Source: a virus. From it: a stretch of DNA of 35,856 nucleotides. Below the pieces are notes generated by a model, which saw only the letters and a list, made by a program, of their open reading frames with translations, did no database searches and had not been told where the DNA came from. The stretch lies in IMG/VR virus record IMGVR_UViG_3300044994_000146, positions 1-35,856 of that record; one strand, written 5' to 3'. Below are positions 1 to 6,268 of this stretch, piece by piece (position 1 is the first letter of the stretch; each line of letters opens with the position of its first letter). A program made the translations under genes and the position numbers.

Positions 1-158
1 GATCACACCGAGAGCCAGCCGTCCTGTGCGGTCTGAGGAGCCTGTGGTGCCCTGTGACGTGCCCGACGCCGGCATGTCGCCTATCCCAGCCAAGAGTGCC
101 TTGCGTGCGTCTGGGAGCCTTCTACGCACCTCTGAGAGCATTTCGCTGTCGGAACGGT
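1..158. other. Non-coding genome-end region
   Basis: I find no convincing gene here. It follows the last gene of the leftward early operon, whose TGA is at 161-159. No hairpin with a T-run is visible. Together with the gene-poor right end just upstream of the terminase genes it may form the packaging (cos) region, but overhangs cannot be identified from sequence alone. Confidence 0.4.
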
Positions 159-407
159 TCACCGCTGCCGGCCCTTCTTGCACTTGATCGCCTGTGCGCC
201 GGGTGTGAGCTCGGGTGGAGAGCCGGACCCGTGGGTCCATGCGATGAGCTGGTCGAGGATGATGCGGTGATGGGTGAGCTCGTCGAGCGCGACCCGGACT
301 CGTGCGATGTCGCCGGCTGAGCGTGTGATGAGCTCGTCGAGGGCTGCGGTGCGTTCCTGCATCGCTCGGAGCGCCGCCAGGTACTCGCGTCGATCTTGGT
401 CGTTCAT
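159..407 (-). CDS. Small coiled-coil-like hypothetical protein
   Basis: An 82-residue protein starting MNDQDRREYLAALRAMQ. The start is ATG 407, preceded by AAGGA about 6 bases upstream, and the gap to the primase-helicase stop is only 16 bases, so it is probably the last cistron of the early operon. Residues 1-60 are rich in Leu, Ala, Arg and Glu in an amphipathic helical pattern; the tail is basic (CKKGRQR). I do not recognise a family. A helical DNA-binding or replication accessory role is possible from position only. Confidence 0.6.
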   Translation of the reverse strand: MNDQDRREYLAALRAMQERTAALDELITRSAGDIARVRVALDELTHHRIILDQLIAWTHGSGSPPELTPGAQAIKCKKGRQR

Positions 408-423
408 CGGGTGTCCTTGATGC

Positions 424-2700
424 TCAGAAGTTGGACAGGTCGAGGGGTGGTCTCGGGGCAACGGGACCGACCTGGTCCCCTTTAGGGGGGACCAGGTGGT
501 CCGGCATCCCGTCGGACGGGTGGTCCGACGTGGTCCGATCCGTGGTCCGCCTTGTGTTTTCGGGGTTTTGCTCGGTGGTCCGGTCGGTGGTCCGCTGCCT
601 GTGGATATTGGGGTGGTCCGTGGAGTGGTCCGAGCAGTTATCCACAAGTTTGTCCGAGTAGTTATCCACAGGTTTCGGGGCGAGTTGGATGTCGTTCCGG
701 GTGGCCCGGCGGAACCGGATCGCGTCGCTGAGCACGGTGTTGGTGGCGGTGATCCCGGCCTCTTTGAGGATGGGGCGGACGGCGCGCCGGCTGAGGTCGA
801 CGGGTACTTCGAGGCGGTCCAGGTGCTTCACCAGCTCGACGGTGCCGGCGGCGTAGGGGCGGTGGTCCTCGCCGCGCACAGCGGAGAACGTGGTGATGCC
901 GTGGCCGTCCTCGCCGATGTCGATGTTGGTGGACTCCGGGTACCAGCCGACGCGCCGGTGGGTGGCCTTCACGGTGACTCCGGTGTCGGTGCGGGTGAGT
1001 TTCACGACGATGTCGACGTCGTCGTTCTTCGCCGAGGAGCCCCGCTGCCCCTTCTCGGCGTCCTTGCCGGCGTGGTCGAGGCGCACCCATCCGACGCCGG
1101 CTTGCTTCAGTCGTAGCCCGGTGTGGCGGTAGAAGTCCTGGAAGGTGGAGGCCTCGTTCTCGTCGCCTTGGGTGGAGCGTCCGGTGGTGTCGATGACGAC
1201 GAACCGGGCACCGCAGGCTTTCGCTGCCATGGTGAGCGCCAGGCCGCCCGGGTCGGTGTCGAGTGGTGGTAGCGACGGCAGCAGGGCGTAGTGGAGGTGT
1301 GAGAGGTCGTCGTCGGGTCCGTAGCCGAACTCGAGCATGCGGTCGTGCAGGTCGTCGGGTGTCATCTCGTAGTCGACGTAGAGCACGTTGATGGGTTCGC
1401 CGGCGGGTTTGTGCAGGAAGGGCCGGCCGGTTGCCATGGCGGCGGTGGCGGCGAGCACCAGGAAGCTCTTGCCGGTCTTCGCGCCGGCGTAGAGGGCGTG
1501 GGCCCTGTTGGCGGCGAACAGTGGTTCGCACAGCCACTCGGTGGCGTTGTGGTCGGTGGCCCAGAGCGTGGGCCAGTCGACGAGGTACTTGGCGAGGGGG
1601 TTGTGGCCTTCGGGCACCTGGTCGTCGGCGGGTGTGGACACCTCGCCGGTGTCGGGGTCGACGTTCGGTGCCGGCTGCTGTTGTTGGGTGCCCCAGCCTT
1701 CGGCGACGAGCTGTTGGGCGAGCGACGTGTGGTCGCCGTTGTGTTCCATCAGCGCCCGGAAGGCGAACTTGGAGTAGGTCTCGCCCTCCTTGAGTGGTGG
1801 CGCGGAGGAGGTGAAGACCTTGAGTCGATCGTTGGCGGTGTTGCCGGTGGTCGCACCGATGTGGCCTCGTGGGTCGTTGCCGGGCCGCACCCAGTAGCGT
1901 TCGCCGCGGCGGTCGGTGTACTTGTGGTGCCAGCCGAGCGGTTCGAGCAGTTCGGCCCAGTCGGTGGCTGCGGCCCATCGGTCGCCGGGCCGTTCTCCGC
2001 TGTCGGGAACGGCGCGAAGCGGGATGGGCTGGTGTTCGGGTTGGGGGACTTCGTCGAGCAGTTCGAGGATGTCGGTGGGCCCGTATCGGCGTGTCCAGTC
2101 GGCGGCGAGGAGCTGCACTGGGCGGGGCTGGCAGTTCTCGGGTTTGTGGTTGGTGGTGCCGGGCAGGCGCATGATGCGGGGCACGTCGTAGACGTGGTCG
2201 ATGTGGTGGCTGCCGGCGAGGCGGTCCCAGGTGACTTCCCAGCGTTCGAGGAGCTCGATGGCGGTGGGGACGTTGACCGGTTCGTCGAGCAGCCACCAGG
2301 GCTGCAAGCCGTTGCCGGAGTGGACCACGGCGGTCGGCGGCAGGGGGAACCGGGCGATGATGGCTTCGGCGGCTGCCTGGTCGGGTGGGAGGTCGGTGCG
2401 TGCGTGGGCTGGTCCGGCGTAGTCGAGGTCGCACCACAGGGCCGGGACCTGCAGGCAGTCGTCGGTGCCGCCGCGCTGGCCGTTGGTGAGCCGGCGTTGC
2501 CGGGTGGCGACGCCGAACCACGTGCAGTGCGGGCCGTCGAGGGCGTCGATCTGGTCGAGCAGGTGTTCCGGCCGGTCGACGGGCGCCCAGAGGGTGCGGT
2601 TCGGGCCGCCGGTGCGGTCGATGGTGAAGGCGGTGAGCCATCCATGCTCCGCGCCGTCGTAGAGGTGGGTGAGGAAGTCGAGGGCGACGTCGCGGTTCAC
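424..2700 (-). CDS. Primase-helicase (AEP primase plus RepA-like ATPase)
   Basis: Replication initiator of about 758 residues. The N-terminal part looks like an archaeo-eukaryotic primase/Prim-Pol domain: WCDLDY at about 90-94 carries the two metal-binding Asp, VVHSGNG lies at about 125-131, and an R..RLPGTTNHK motif at about 175-186. The C-terminal part is a RecA-fold RepA-type helicase ATPase: Walker A GAKTGKS at about 406-412, VLYVDYE at 439-445, VVIDT at 501-505 and LDHAGKD at 541-547. The start is uncertain: GTG 2700 has GGAG 9 bases upstream, and GTG 2715 is the alternative. The preceding gene ends at 2741. The last roughly 80 residues are Thr/Asp/Arg-rich because the DNA there is an iteron-like array. 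It probably primes and unwinds phage DNA at that site. Confidence 0.85.
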   Translation of the reverse strand: MNRDVALDFLTHLYDGAEHGWLTAFTIDRTGGPNRTLWAPVDRPEHLLDQIDALDGPHCTWFGVATRQRRLTNGQRGGTDDCLQVPALWCDLDYAGPAHARTDLPPDQAAAEAIIARFPLPPTAVVHSGNGLQPWWLLDEPVNVPTAIELLERWEVTWDRLAGSHHIDHVYDVPRIMRLPGTTNHKPENCQPRPVQLLAADWTRRYGPTDILELLDEVPQPEHQPIPLRAVPDSGERPGDRWAAATDWAELLEPLGWHHKYTDRRGERYWVRPGNDPRGHIGATTGNTANDRLKVFTSSAPPLKEGETYSKFAFRALMEHNGDHTSLAQQLVAEGWGTQQQQPAPNVDPDTGEVSTPADDQVPEGHNPLAKYLVDWPTLWATDHNATEWLCEPLFAANRAHALYAGAKTGKSFLVLAATAAMATGRPFLHKPAGEPINVLYVDYEMTPDDLHDRMLEFGYGPDDDLSHLHYALLPSLPPLDTDPGGLALTMAAKACGARFVVIDTTGRSTQGDENEASTFQDFYRHTGLRLKQAGVGWVRLDHAGKDAEKGQRGSSAKNDDVDIVVKLTRTDTGVTVKATHRRVGWYPESTNIDIGEDGHGITTFSAVRGEDHRPYAAGTVELVKHLDRLEVPVDLSRRAVRPILKEAGITATNTVLSDAIRFRRATRNDIQLAPKPVDNYSDKLVDNCSDHSTDHPNIHRQRTTDRTTEQNPENTRRTTDRTTSDHPSDGMPDHLVPPKGDQVGPVAPRPPLDLSNF
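496..670. repeat. Iteron-like GTGGTCCG cluster with DnaA boxes; candidate origin
   Basis: Eight plus-strand copies of GTGGTCCG start at 496, 520, 530, 542, 575, 587, 613 and 625. Several spacings are 12 or about twice that. Next to them are two exact matches to the DnaA-box consensus TTATCCACA at 638-646 and 662-670, and a one-mismatch box in the other orientation at 600-608. All of this lies within the 3' coding end of the primase-helicase. Iterons plus DnaA boxes are the classic layout of a replication origin, so I infer an origin; no AT-rich unwinding element is obvious. Confidence 0.6.
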
Positions 2701-2740
2701 CGGATGGGGCTCCACCGGGTCGTCTCGCGTGGGATGCCGG

Positions 2741-2995
2741 TCACTCGTTCTCCTCGGCGGTGCAGGTGGGGCAGCAGTGTTCGCAGAGTTGGTGGCCGTG
2801 GTGGTTGTCGTCGTGGTGGACGGTGGGGTCGAGTGGTTGGCCGCAGGGGCAGTGGTCGGTGCTGGTGGTGGTGTTGGCGGTGTCCTCCAGTTCGTCGATG
2901 CGGTCGGCGGCGGCGAACACCGCTTGCACGTCCTCGTCGTCGTGGATGCACTCATCGAGTGCGATCGCCCGCAGCCGGTCGGTCAGGTCACTCAT
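2741..2995 (-). CDS. Small Cys/His-rich protein, possible zinc ribbon
   Basis: 84 residues, starting MSDLTDRLRAIALDE. The ATG at 2995 overlaps the upstream stop as ATGA, so translation is probably coupled. The N-terminal 40 residues are a helical segment (DRIDELED) resembling the start of the gene at 3186-3479 (MSELTDRLREW), which suggests duplication of a small early gene. The C-terminal half has CPCGQP at about 48-53 and CEHCCPTC near 72-79 with many His between, a plausible zinc-binding knuckle. Function unknown. Confidence 0.65.
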   Translation of the reverse strand: MSDLTDRLRAIALDECIHDDEDVQAVFAAADRIDELEDTANTTTSTDHCPCGQPLDPTVHHDDNHHGHQLCEHCCPTCTAEENE

Positions 2996-3189
2996 CGTCC
3001 CTCCCACGCGTCGATGGCTGCGGCGAGATCGTCGCTGCACGGCACCGGGCAGGCGTCCACGACAGCGTTCCCGAGCGTGGTGAGCTTTGCGACCTCGTCG
3101 ACGAGCCGTGCGAGGACATCGGCGATCTCGTCGTCGTCCCACGCCACGTCATCGTTCAACAGGCGTCGTGCGCGTTCGGCGGCGGTCAT
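2992..3189 (-). CDS. Small acidic hypothetical protein
   Basis: 65 residues, mostly helical and acidic (NDDVAWDDDEIADVLARL), ending AAIDAWEGR. It sits in a run of overlapping genes: its ATG overlaps the upstream stop and its own stop overlaps the next ATG, both as ATGA. No family recognised. The coupling implies it is made stoichiometrically with its neighbours in the early operon. Confidence 0.6.
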   Translation of the reverse strand: MTAAERARRLLNDDVAWDDDEIADVLARLVDEVAKLTTLGNAVVDACPVPCSDDLAAAIDAWEGR

Positions 3190-3479
3190 CGTCCCTCCCG
3201 TGCGTCATCCACAGCAGCGGCGATGCGCTGCAGTCCGTCGGCGACCATGTGGGCGGTGCACGGGTAGTTGCCGTCCTCCGCGCCGCACACGACGCAGAGG
3301 TGACGGTCAAGAGGGGCCTGGTGGTGGGTGCCATGGAGTTCCCGTGCAGCGGAGGTGATGGCCCCCTCCAGCTCCTCGATGCGGTCGGCGGCGGCACGGA
3401 GGTCGTCACCGATGCCGTCGGCGATGTCGACCCGACGCAGTTCGCACCACTCCCGCAGCCGGTCGGTCAGTTCACTCAT
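3186..3479 (-). CDS. Small hypothetical protein with CxxC pair
   Basis: 97 residues, start ATG 3479 chosen because of the ATGA overlap with the upstream gene. It begins MSELTDRLREWCELRR, closely resembling the start of the 2995-2741 product. A helical DRIEELEG segment follows, then HLCVVCGAEDGNYPCTAH, a Cys/His cluster that could hold zinc. It may be a paralogue of the 2741-2995 gene. Function unknown. Confidence 0.65.
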   Translation of the reverse strand: MSELTDRLREWCELRRVDIADGIGDDLRAAADRIEELEGAITSAARELHGTHHQAPLDRHLCVVCGAEDGNYPCTAHMVADGLQRIAAAVDDAREGR

Positions 3480-3775
3480 CGGTCCTCCACGAACGCCCAC
3501 AAGATGGCGTCGACTCGCTCGTCGCCGGAGTCCCGGTGCGCCGCGATCGCCGCCTCCAGCTCCTCGACCCTGGCAACGGCGGTCCGCAGCTCGTCGCGCA
3601 GCTGGGCTACCGTCGACTGCGGGTCGATGATCCGGCGGATGATCTCGGCGTCGTTGTCGAAGCCCAGGGCGTCGAGAAAGTCGGCCAGCGGTGCGAGCCG
3701 GTCGCCCATCTCGTGCACCTCCATGAACGACGGGAACTCGTCCAGCTCCGCGTTCAGCCGGTCGATCGTGGTCAC
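3476..3775 (-). CDS. Small helical hypothetical protein
   Basis: About 99 residues starting at GTG 3775 (VTTIDRLNAELDEF). That start makes a GTGA overlap with the RusA stop and has GGAAGG 7 bases upstream; an in-frame ATG at 3793 is the alternative. The product is predicted mainly helical, with a coiled-coil-like VAQLRDELRTAVARVEELEAA near the C-terminus. No family recognised. It is part of the coupled block of small genes between RusA and the primase. Confidence 0.6.
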   Translation of the reverse strand: MTTIDRLNAELDEFPSFMEVHEMGDRLAPLADFLDALGFDNDAEIIRRIIDPQSTVAQLRDELRTAVARVEELEAAIAAHRDSGDERVDAILWAFVEDR

Positions 3776-4551
3776 AGCGACGCCTTCCAGCACGTTCGGC
3801 AGCGTGATCCCTCACGGTTGTGGGTCAGCTGTTTGCCACAGTCGATGCAGCTGGCGAGCTTCTTGTTGGCCCGGCGCTTCCCGCTGAAGCTCGCCTTGCG
3901 GCACTCGGGTGAGCACATCGTCTGGTAGCTGGTTGTGCGCTTGAACTCTTGGCCGCAATGCGTGCAGGCGACCGGCTCGTCGAGCAGCTGAAAGCCGCGG
4001 GCTTTGGCAGCGCAGGAGCGCGAGCAGGTCTTGCGCTGCTTGCTCTGGCCGGCTCGCGCGATGGGTTCACCGCAGACGGTGCAGGGATAGACGGCATCGC
4101 TGCCACGCTCGAGTGTCGAGGCGTGGTGGCCGATGACCACGACCGTGCGCGGTTCGGCTGGGTCCAGCTCGACCACGCCGAACACGGCGGTGGCCTGGGA
4201 GTCGTCTTCCCAGAGGATGCCCTTGGCGGCGTCGCACACGTGTTTGAGCATGTTGTCGACATCGATGCGCTGCCGGTTGGGCCGGTAGAAGATGCAGCCG
4301 ATGGCGACGTTGCCAGGGAACGGTTCTCGGACTGCGGCGGACAGGTAGTGAGCTGTGTGTTGCTCGTTGGCGATGTCCTTCGCCGTCTTGAACGTGCGCC
4401 CTCGGCCGTGGCGGTGGCGGGCCTTGCTGGGCGGTGCGCCGGGGATGGTGATGACGCACAGCCGCTCGCGGTTGCCTCCGGCGGCCTCGCGGTTGCCTCC
4501 GGCGGCGATGAACCGGTAGATGTCCAGCGCACGGTCGGCATCCGGTGTCAT
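3772..4551 (-). CDS. rusA: RusA-like Holliday junction resolvase with C-terminal zinc fingers
   Basis: Endonuclease expected to cut four-way junctions in replicating or recombining phage DNA. Residues about 33-140 match RusA: VITIPGAPPSKARHRHGRG at the start, then RQRIDVDNMLKHVCDAAKG and LWEDDSQ, supplying the conserved Asp residues. At 259 residues it is about twice the usual RusA length. The extra C-terminal part carries several Cys pairs (CTVCGEP, CTHCGQEF, CIDCGKQL, CRTC), probably zinc knuckles that add DNA binding. The N-terminus contains a 7-residue duplication (AAGGNRE twice) from a 21-bp tandem repeat at 4466-4507. ATG 4551 overlaps the WhiB stop. Confidence 0.85.
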   Translation of the reverse strand: MTPDADRALDIYRFIAAGGNREAAGGNRERLCVITIPGAPPSKARHRHGRGRTFKTAKDIANEQHTAHYLSAAVREPFPGNVAIGCIFYRPNRQRIDVDNMLKHVCDAAKGILWEDDSQATAVFGVVELDPAEPRTVVVIGHHASTLERGSDAVYPCTVCGEPIARAGQSKQRKTCSRSCAAKARGFQLLDEPVACTHCGQEFKRTTSYQTMCSPECRKASFSGKRRANKKLASCIDCGKQLTHNREGSRCRTCWKASL

Positions 4552-4949
4552 GGTGCGACCCGTTGCCAGCCGGGCCGCATCCGGCGGCGTTCACGTTCGC
4601 TGGTGCCACCCCACACGCCGAAGTGTTCGCGGTGGTCGAGCGCCCAGGCGAGGCATTCGACCGACACCTGGCAGCGGGCACAGATCGCCTTTGCGGGTGC
4701 GGTCGATTCGCCTTGTTCGGGGAAGAACACGTGGACGGGTGCGCCTCGGCATTCGGCGTGTTCGACCCAGTCGGGCGATTCGACAGCGAGGAGGTCGTGT
4801 CTTGGTGTGGCTGGCACGGTGACTTCGGCGAAGTCGACTGGCTCGCCGCGCTTGCGGGCGGCGGCGTAGATCGCGTTCGCTCGGGTGCACCGGTCGCATC
4901 TGCATCCGGCGTGGTAGCGGCCACGGCTGCCGCACTGGTGGTTCGCCAT
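4548..4949 (-). CDS. whiB: WhiB-family iron-sulfur transcriptional regulator
   Basis: 133 residues. The WhiB core has four cluster-ligating Cys: Cys67 (EHAECRG), Cys90 and Cys93 (CARC) and Cys99 (VSVECLAWAL), then the GVWGGTSERERR turn at 111-122 that contacts the sigma-factor surface in this family. WhiB proteins bind 4Fe-4S clusters and modulate sigma-A promoters; phage copies can reprogramme host transcription. Unusually, the N-terminal 21 residues add four further Cys (positions 6, 16, 18, 21) and a His in an HNH/zinc-like arrangement. The gene overlaps rusA by ATGA. WhiB is essentially restricted to actinobacteria and their phages, which supports the host call. Confidence 0.92.
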   Translation of the reverse strand: MANHQCGSRGRYHAGCRCDRCTRANAIYAAARKRGEPVDFAEVTVPATPRHDLLAVESPDWVEHAECRGAPVHVFFPEQGESTAPAKAICARCQVSVECLAWALDHREHFGVWGGTSERERRRMRPGWQRVAP

Positions 4950-4951
4950 CG

Positions 4952-5389
4952 TCAGACCGCCTGGTACTGGCCTCGGCCGCGGCGGCGGACCTTGCCGGTG
5001 CGTACGAGTGTGGCGAGCTGGCCGGTGAGTGTCCCGTAGGCGATGTCGGGAAGTTGTTCAGCGAGGTCGGCCGGGGTGAACGTCGAGGTGGGGTCGGAGG
5101 CGAGCACGGCGAGCACACGGTCCCCAGCGGTGTCGGGTCGGATCGTGCTGGTCGGGTGGTTCGCGCGGGCGTTGCGGTCGATGGAGACGACGTCGGCCTC
5201 GGCTGCTTCGGCCTCGGCGGCGTCCTGTGCGGCCAGGTCCTCGGCGACGGCCTCGGGTGGGGTGAGGTCGACGTGGATCGAGATGTCGTCGCCGACGATG
5301 TCGACCTGGGCGCGGTGGCCGCCGAGGCGGGCCCACAGTTCGGCGAGAGCTGCGGGCCCGGGGGCGGTCACGGTCAACACGACCGCCAC
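4952..5389 (-). CDS. Hypothetical protein with C-terminal winged helix
   Basis: About 145 residues from GTG 5389, chosen because GAGGG lies 9 bases upstream and the previous gene ends at 5392. The N-terminal part (VAVVLTVTAPGPAALAEL) is followed by a short beta-rich segment and an Ala/Glu-rich linker (AAQDAAEAEAAEADVV). Residues about 95-145 look like a winged helix: GDRVLAVLASDP, FTPADLAEQLPDIAYGTLTG and a wing of KVRRRGRGQYQAV. It probably binds DNA. It may be a regulator or a replication accessory protein. Confidence 0.65.
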   Translation of the reverse strand: MAVVLTVTAPGPAALAELWARLGGHRAQVDIVGDDISIHVDLTPPEAVAEDLAAQDAAEAEAAEADVVSIDRNARANHPTSTIRPDTAGDRVLAVLASDPTSTFTPADLAEQLPDIAYGTLTGQLATLVRTGKVRRRGRGQYQAV

Positions 5390-5391
5390 AG

Positions 5392-5988
5392 CTAGAAGCC
5401 CTCGATCGGAGCGCCGGCGGGCGCGGCGTCGGGCAGCGGTGTGGCCGTCGCAGCCAGGTACTCGGCCTCGGCGGCCTGCACCCACTGCGCCTCGGCGGGG
5501 GTCGCTCGGCGCAGTGTGAGGGGGCCGTAGATGCCGACGGACTGGCCGCGGGGCACGGCGTCGACCTCGGCCTGGGTGGTGAGCTTCGGGCCCGACGCGG
5601 AGCCCTGGGCGTTGTACACCTGGGCGTGGTCGAGGGTCTGGGTGACGATGTCGCCGACCTGCAACTGGCCGAGGCTGTTCTTCGCTTCGATCCACTGGCC
5701 GAACGACGCGCCGCGCAGGATCATGCGGCACACGTCGCCTGCTGCGGGGACGGCGGCGGGCTGGTCCTGGCCGATGCCGGCGGGCATGGTGGTGCCCGGC
5801 ATGACGACGATCGTGACGACGAGCTCCTGTCGGGGCTTGCCGTTGTCCTTCAACGCCGGCTGGCCGTCCTTGAGGACGTCTCGCTGCTGGGTGCGGACGA
5901 CGGCGCCGACGACGGTGTCGCCGATGCGCTGGCGCTTCATGACGGGGACCCTGGGGCCCTGCGGTTCGTCGAGTGTGATGGGTGCCAT
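5392..5988 (-). CDS. Hypothetical early protein, possible ssDNA-binding role
   Basis: 198 residues starting MAPITLDEPQGPRVP; ATG 5988 follows GAGGAG. The protein is beta-rich in the middle (GDTVVGAVVRTQQRDVL, ELVVTIVVMPG, GDVCRMILRGASFGQWIEA) and has an acidic, Pro/Ala-rich tail ending PIEGF. That fold pattern and acidic tail recall OB-fold single-strand-binding proteins, but I see no diagnostic motif. It lies downstream of the exonuclease gene and the 6269-6931 gene and is separated from the latter by a striking pentamer repeat. One of three shared leader boxes precedes it. Confidence 0.6.
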   Translation of the reverse strand: MAPITLDEPQGPRVPVMKRQRIGDTVVGAVVRTQQRDVLKDGQPALKDNGKPRQELVVTIVVMPGTTMPAGIGQDQPAAVPAAGDVCRMILRGASFGQWIEAKNSLGQLQVGDIVTQTLDHAQVYNAQGSASGPKLTTQAEVDAVPRGQSVGIYGPLTLRRATPAEAQWVQAAEAEYLAATATPLPDAAPAGAPIEGF

Positions 5989-6004
5989 TTCAGTGTTCTC
6001 CTCG

Positions 6005-6023
6005 TGAGTTGATGAGTTGGTGG
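6005..6023 (-). promoter_or_regulatory. Leader box CCACCAACTCA (copy 1, with partial tandem copy)
   Basis: On the minus strand, CCACCAACTCA at 6023-6013 runs directly into a second partial copy (CATCAACTCA, 6014-6005), followed by the GAGGAG ribosome site of the gene starting at 5988. The same box precedes two other early genes. Function inferred only from repetition and position. Confidence 0.5.
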
Positions 6024-6027
6024 TTCC

Positions 6028-6266
6028 ATGCCATGCCCTGCCCGGCCCTGCCCGGCCTGGCCTTGCCCTGTCGCGCCACGCCGCGCCGGGCCCGGCCTGG
6101 CCTTGCCTGTCGCGCCACGCCGCGCCGGGCCACGCCTTGCCCGGCCTCGCCAAGCCACGCCCCGCCATGCCGCGCCGCGCCCGGCCACGCCCAGCCTCGC
6201 CGCGCCAAGCCGGGCCACGCCCAGCCTCGCCGCGCCAAGCCGGGCCACGCCCTGCCGGGCCGCGTC
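6028..6266. repeat. Array of 48 pentamers, NNGCC (GGCNN on transcribed strand)
   Basis: The region reads as uninterrupted 5-base units from 6028 (ATGCC, ATGCC, CTGCC, CGGCC ...) to 6266. 45 of 48 units fit NNGCC; the exceptions are CTGTC, GCGTC and one 4-base unit TGTC at 6108-6111. The first two bases vary freely. Multi-unit duplications are visible: a 30-base block starting at 6187 repeats at 6217, and a block of about 40 bases starting at 6053 recurs from 6093. On the minus strand each unit begins GG, giving G2N3 periodicity. It fills the gap between the stop at 6269 and the start at 5988 and shows no credible gene. Confidence 0.9.
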
Positions 6267-6268
6267 GG

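Noticed and set aside
496-670. CRISPR or transposon-end repeats in the GTGGTCCG cluster
   Set aside because: Units are 8 bases with irregular spacing and lie in a coding region next to DnaA boxes; an origin fits better.
662-2641. 659-codon Arg/His/Pro-rich minus-strand ORF
   Set aside because: It lies in another frame of the primase gene; its composition is that of a frame-shifted high-GC gene.
1345-3267. Long plus-strand ORF of 640 codons opposite the primase gene
   Set aside because: It is the antisense shadow of a gene with clear primase and helicase motifs; high GC produces such open frames.
6028-6266. CRISPR array
   Set aside because: Period of 5 bases with no spacers of 25-40 bases and no cas genes.
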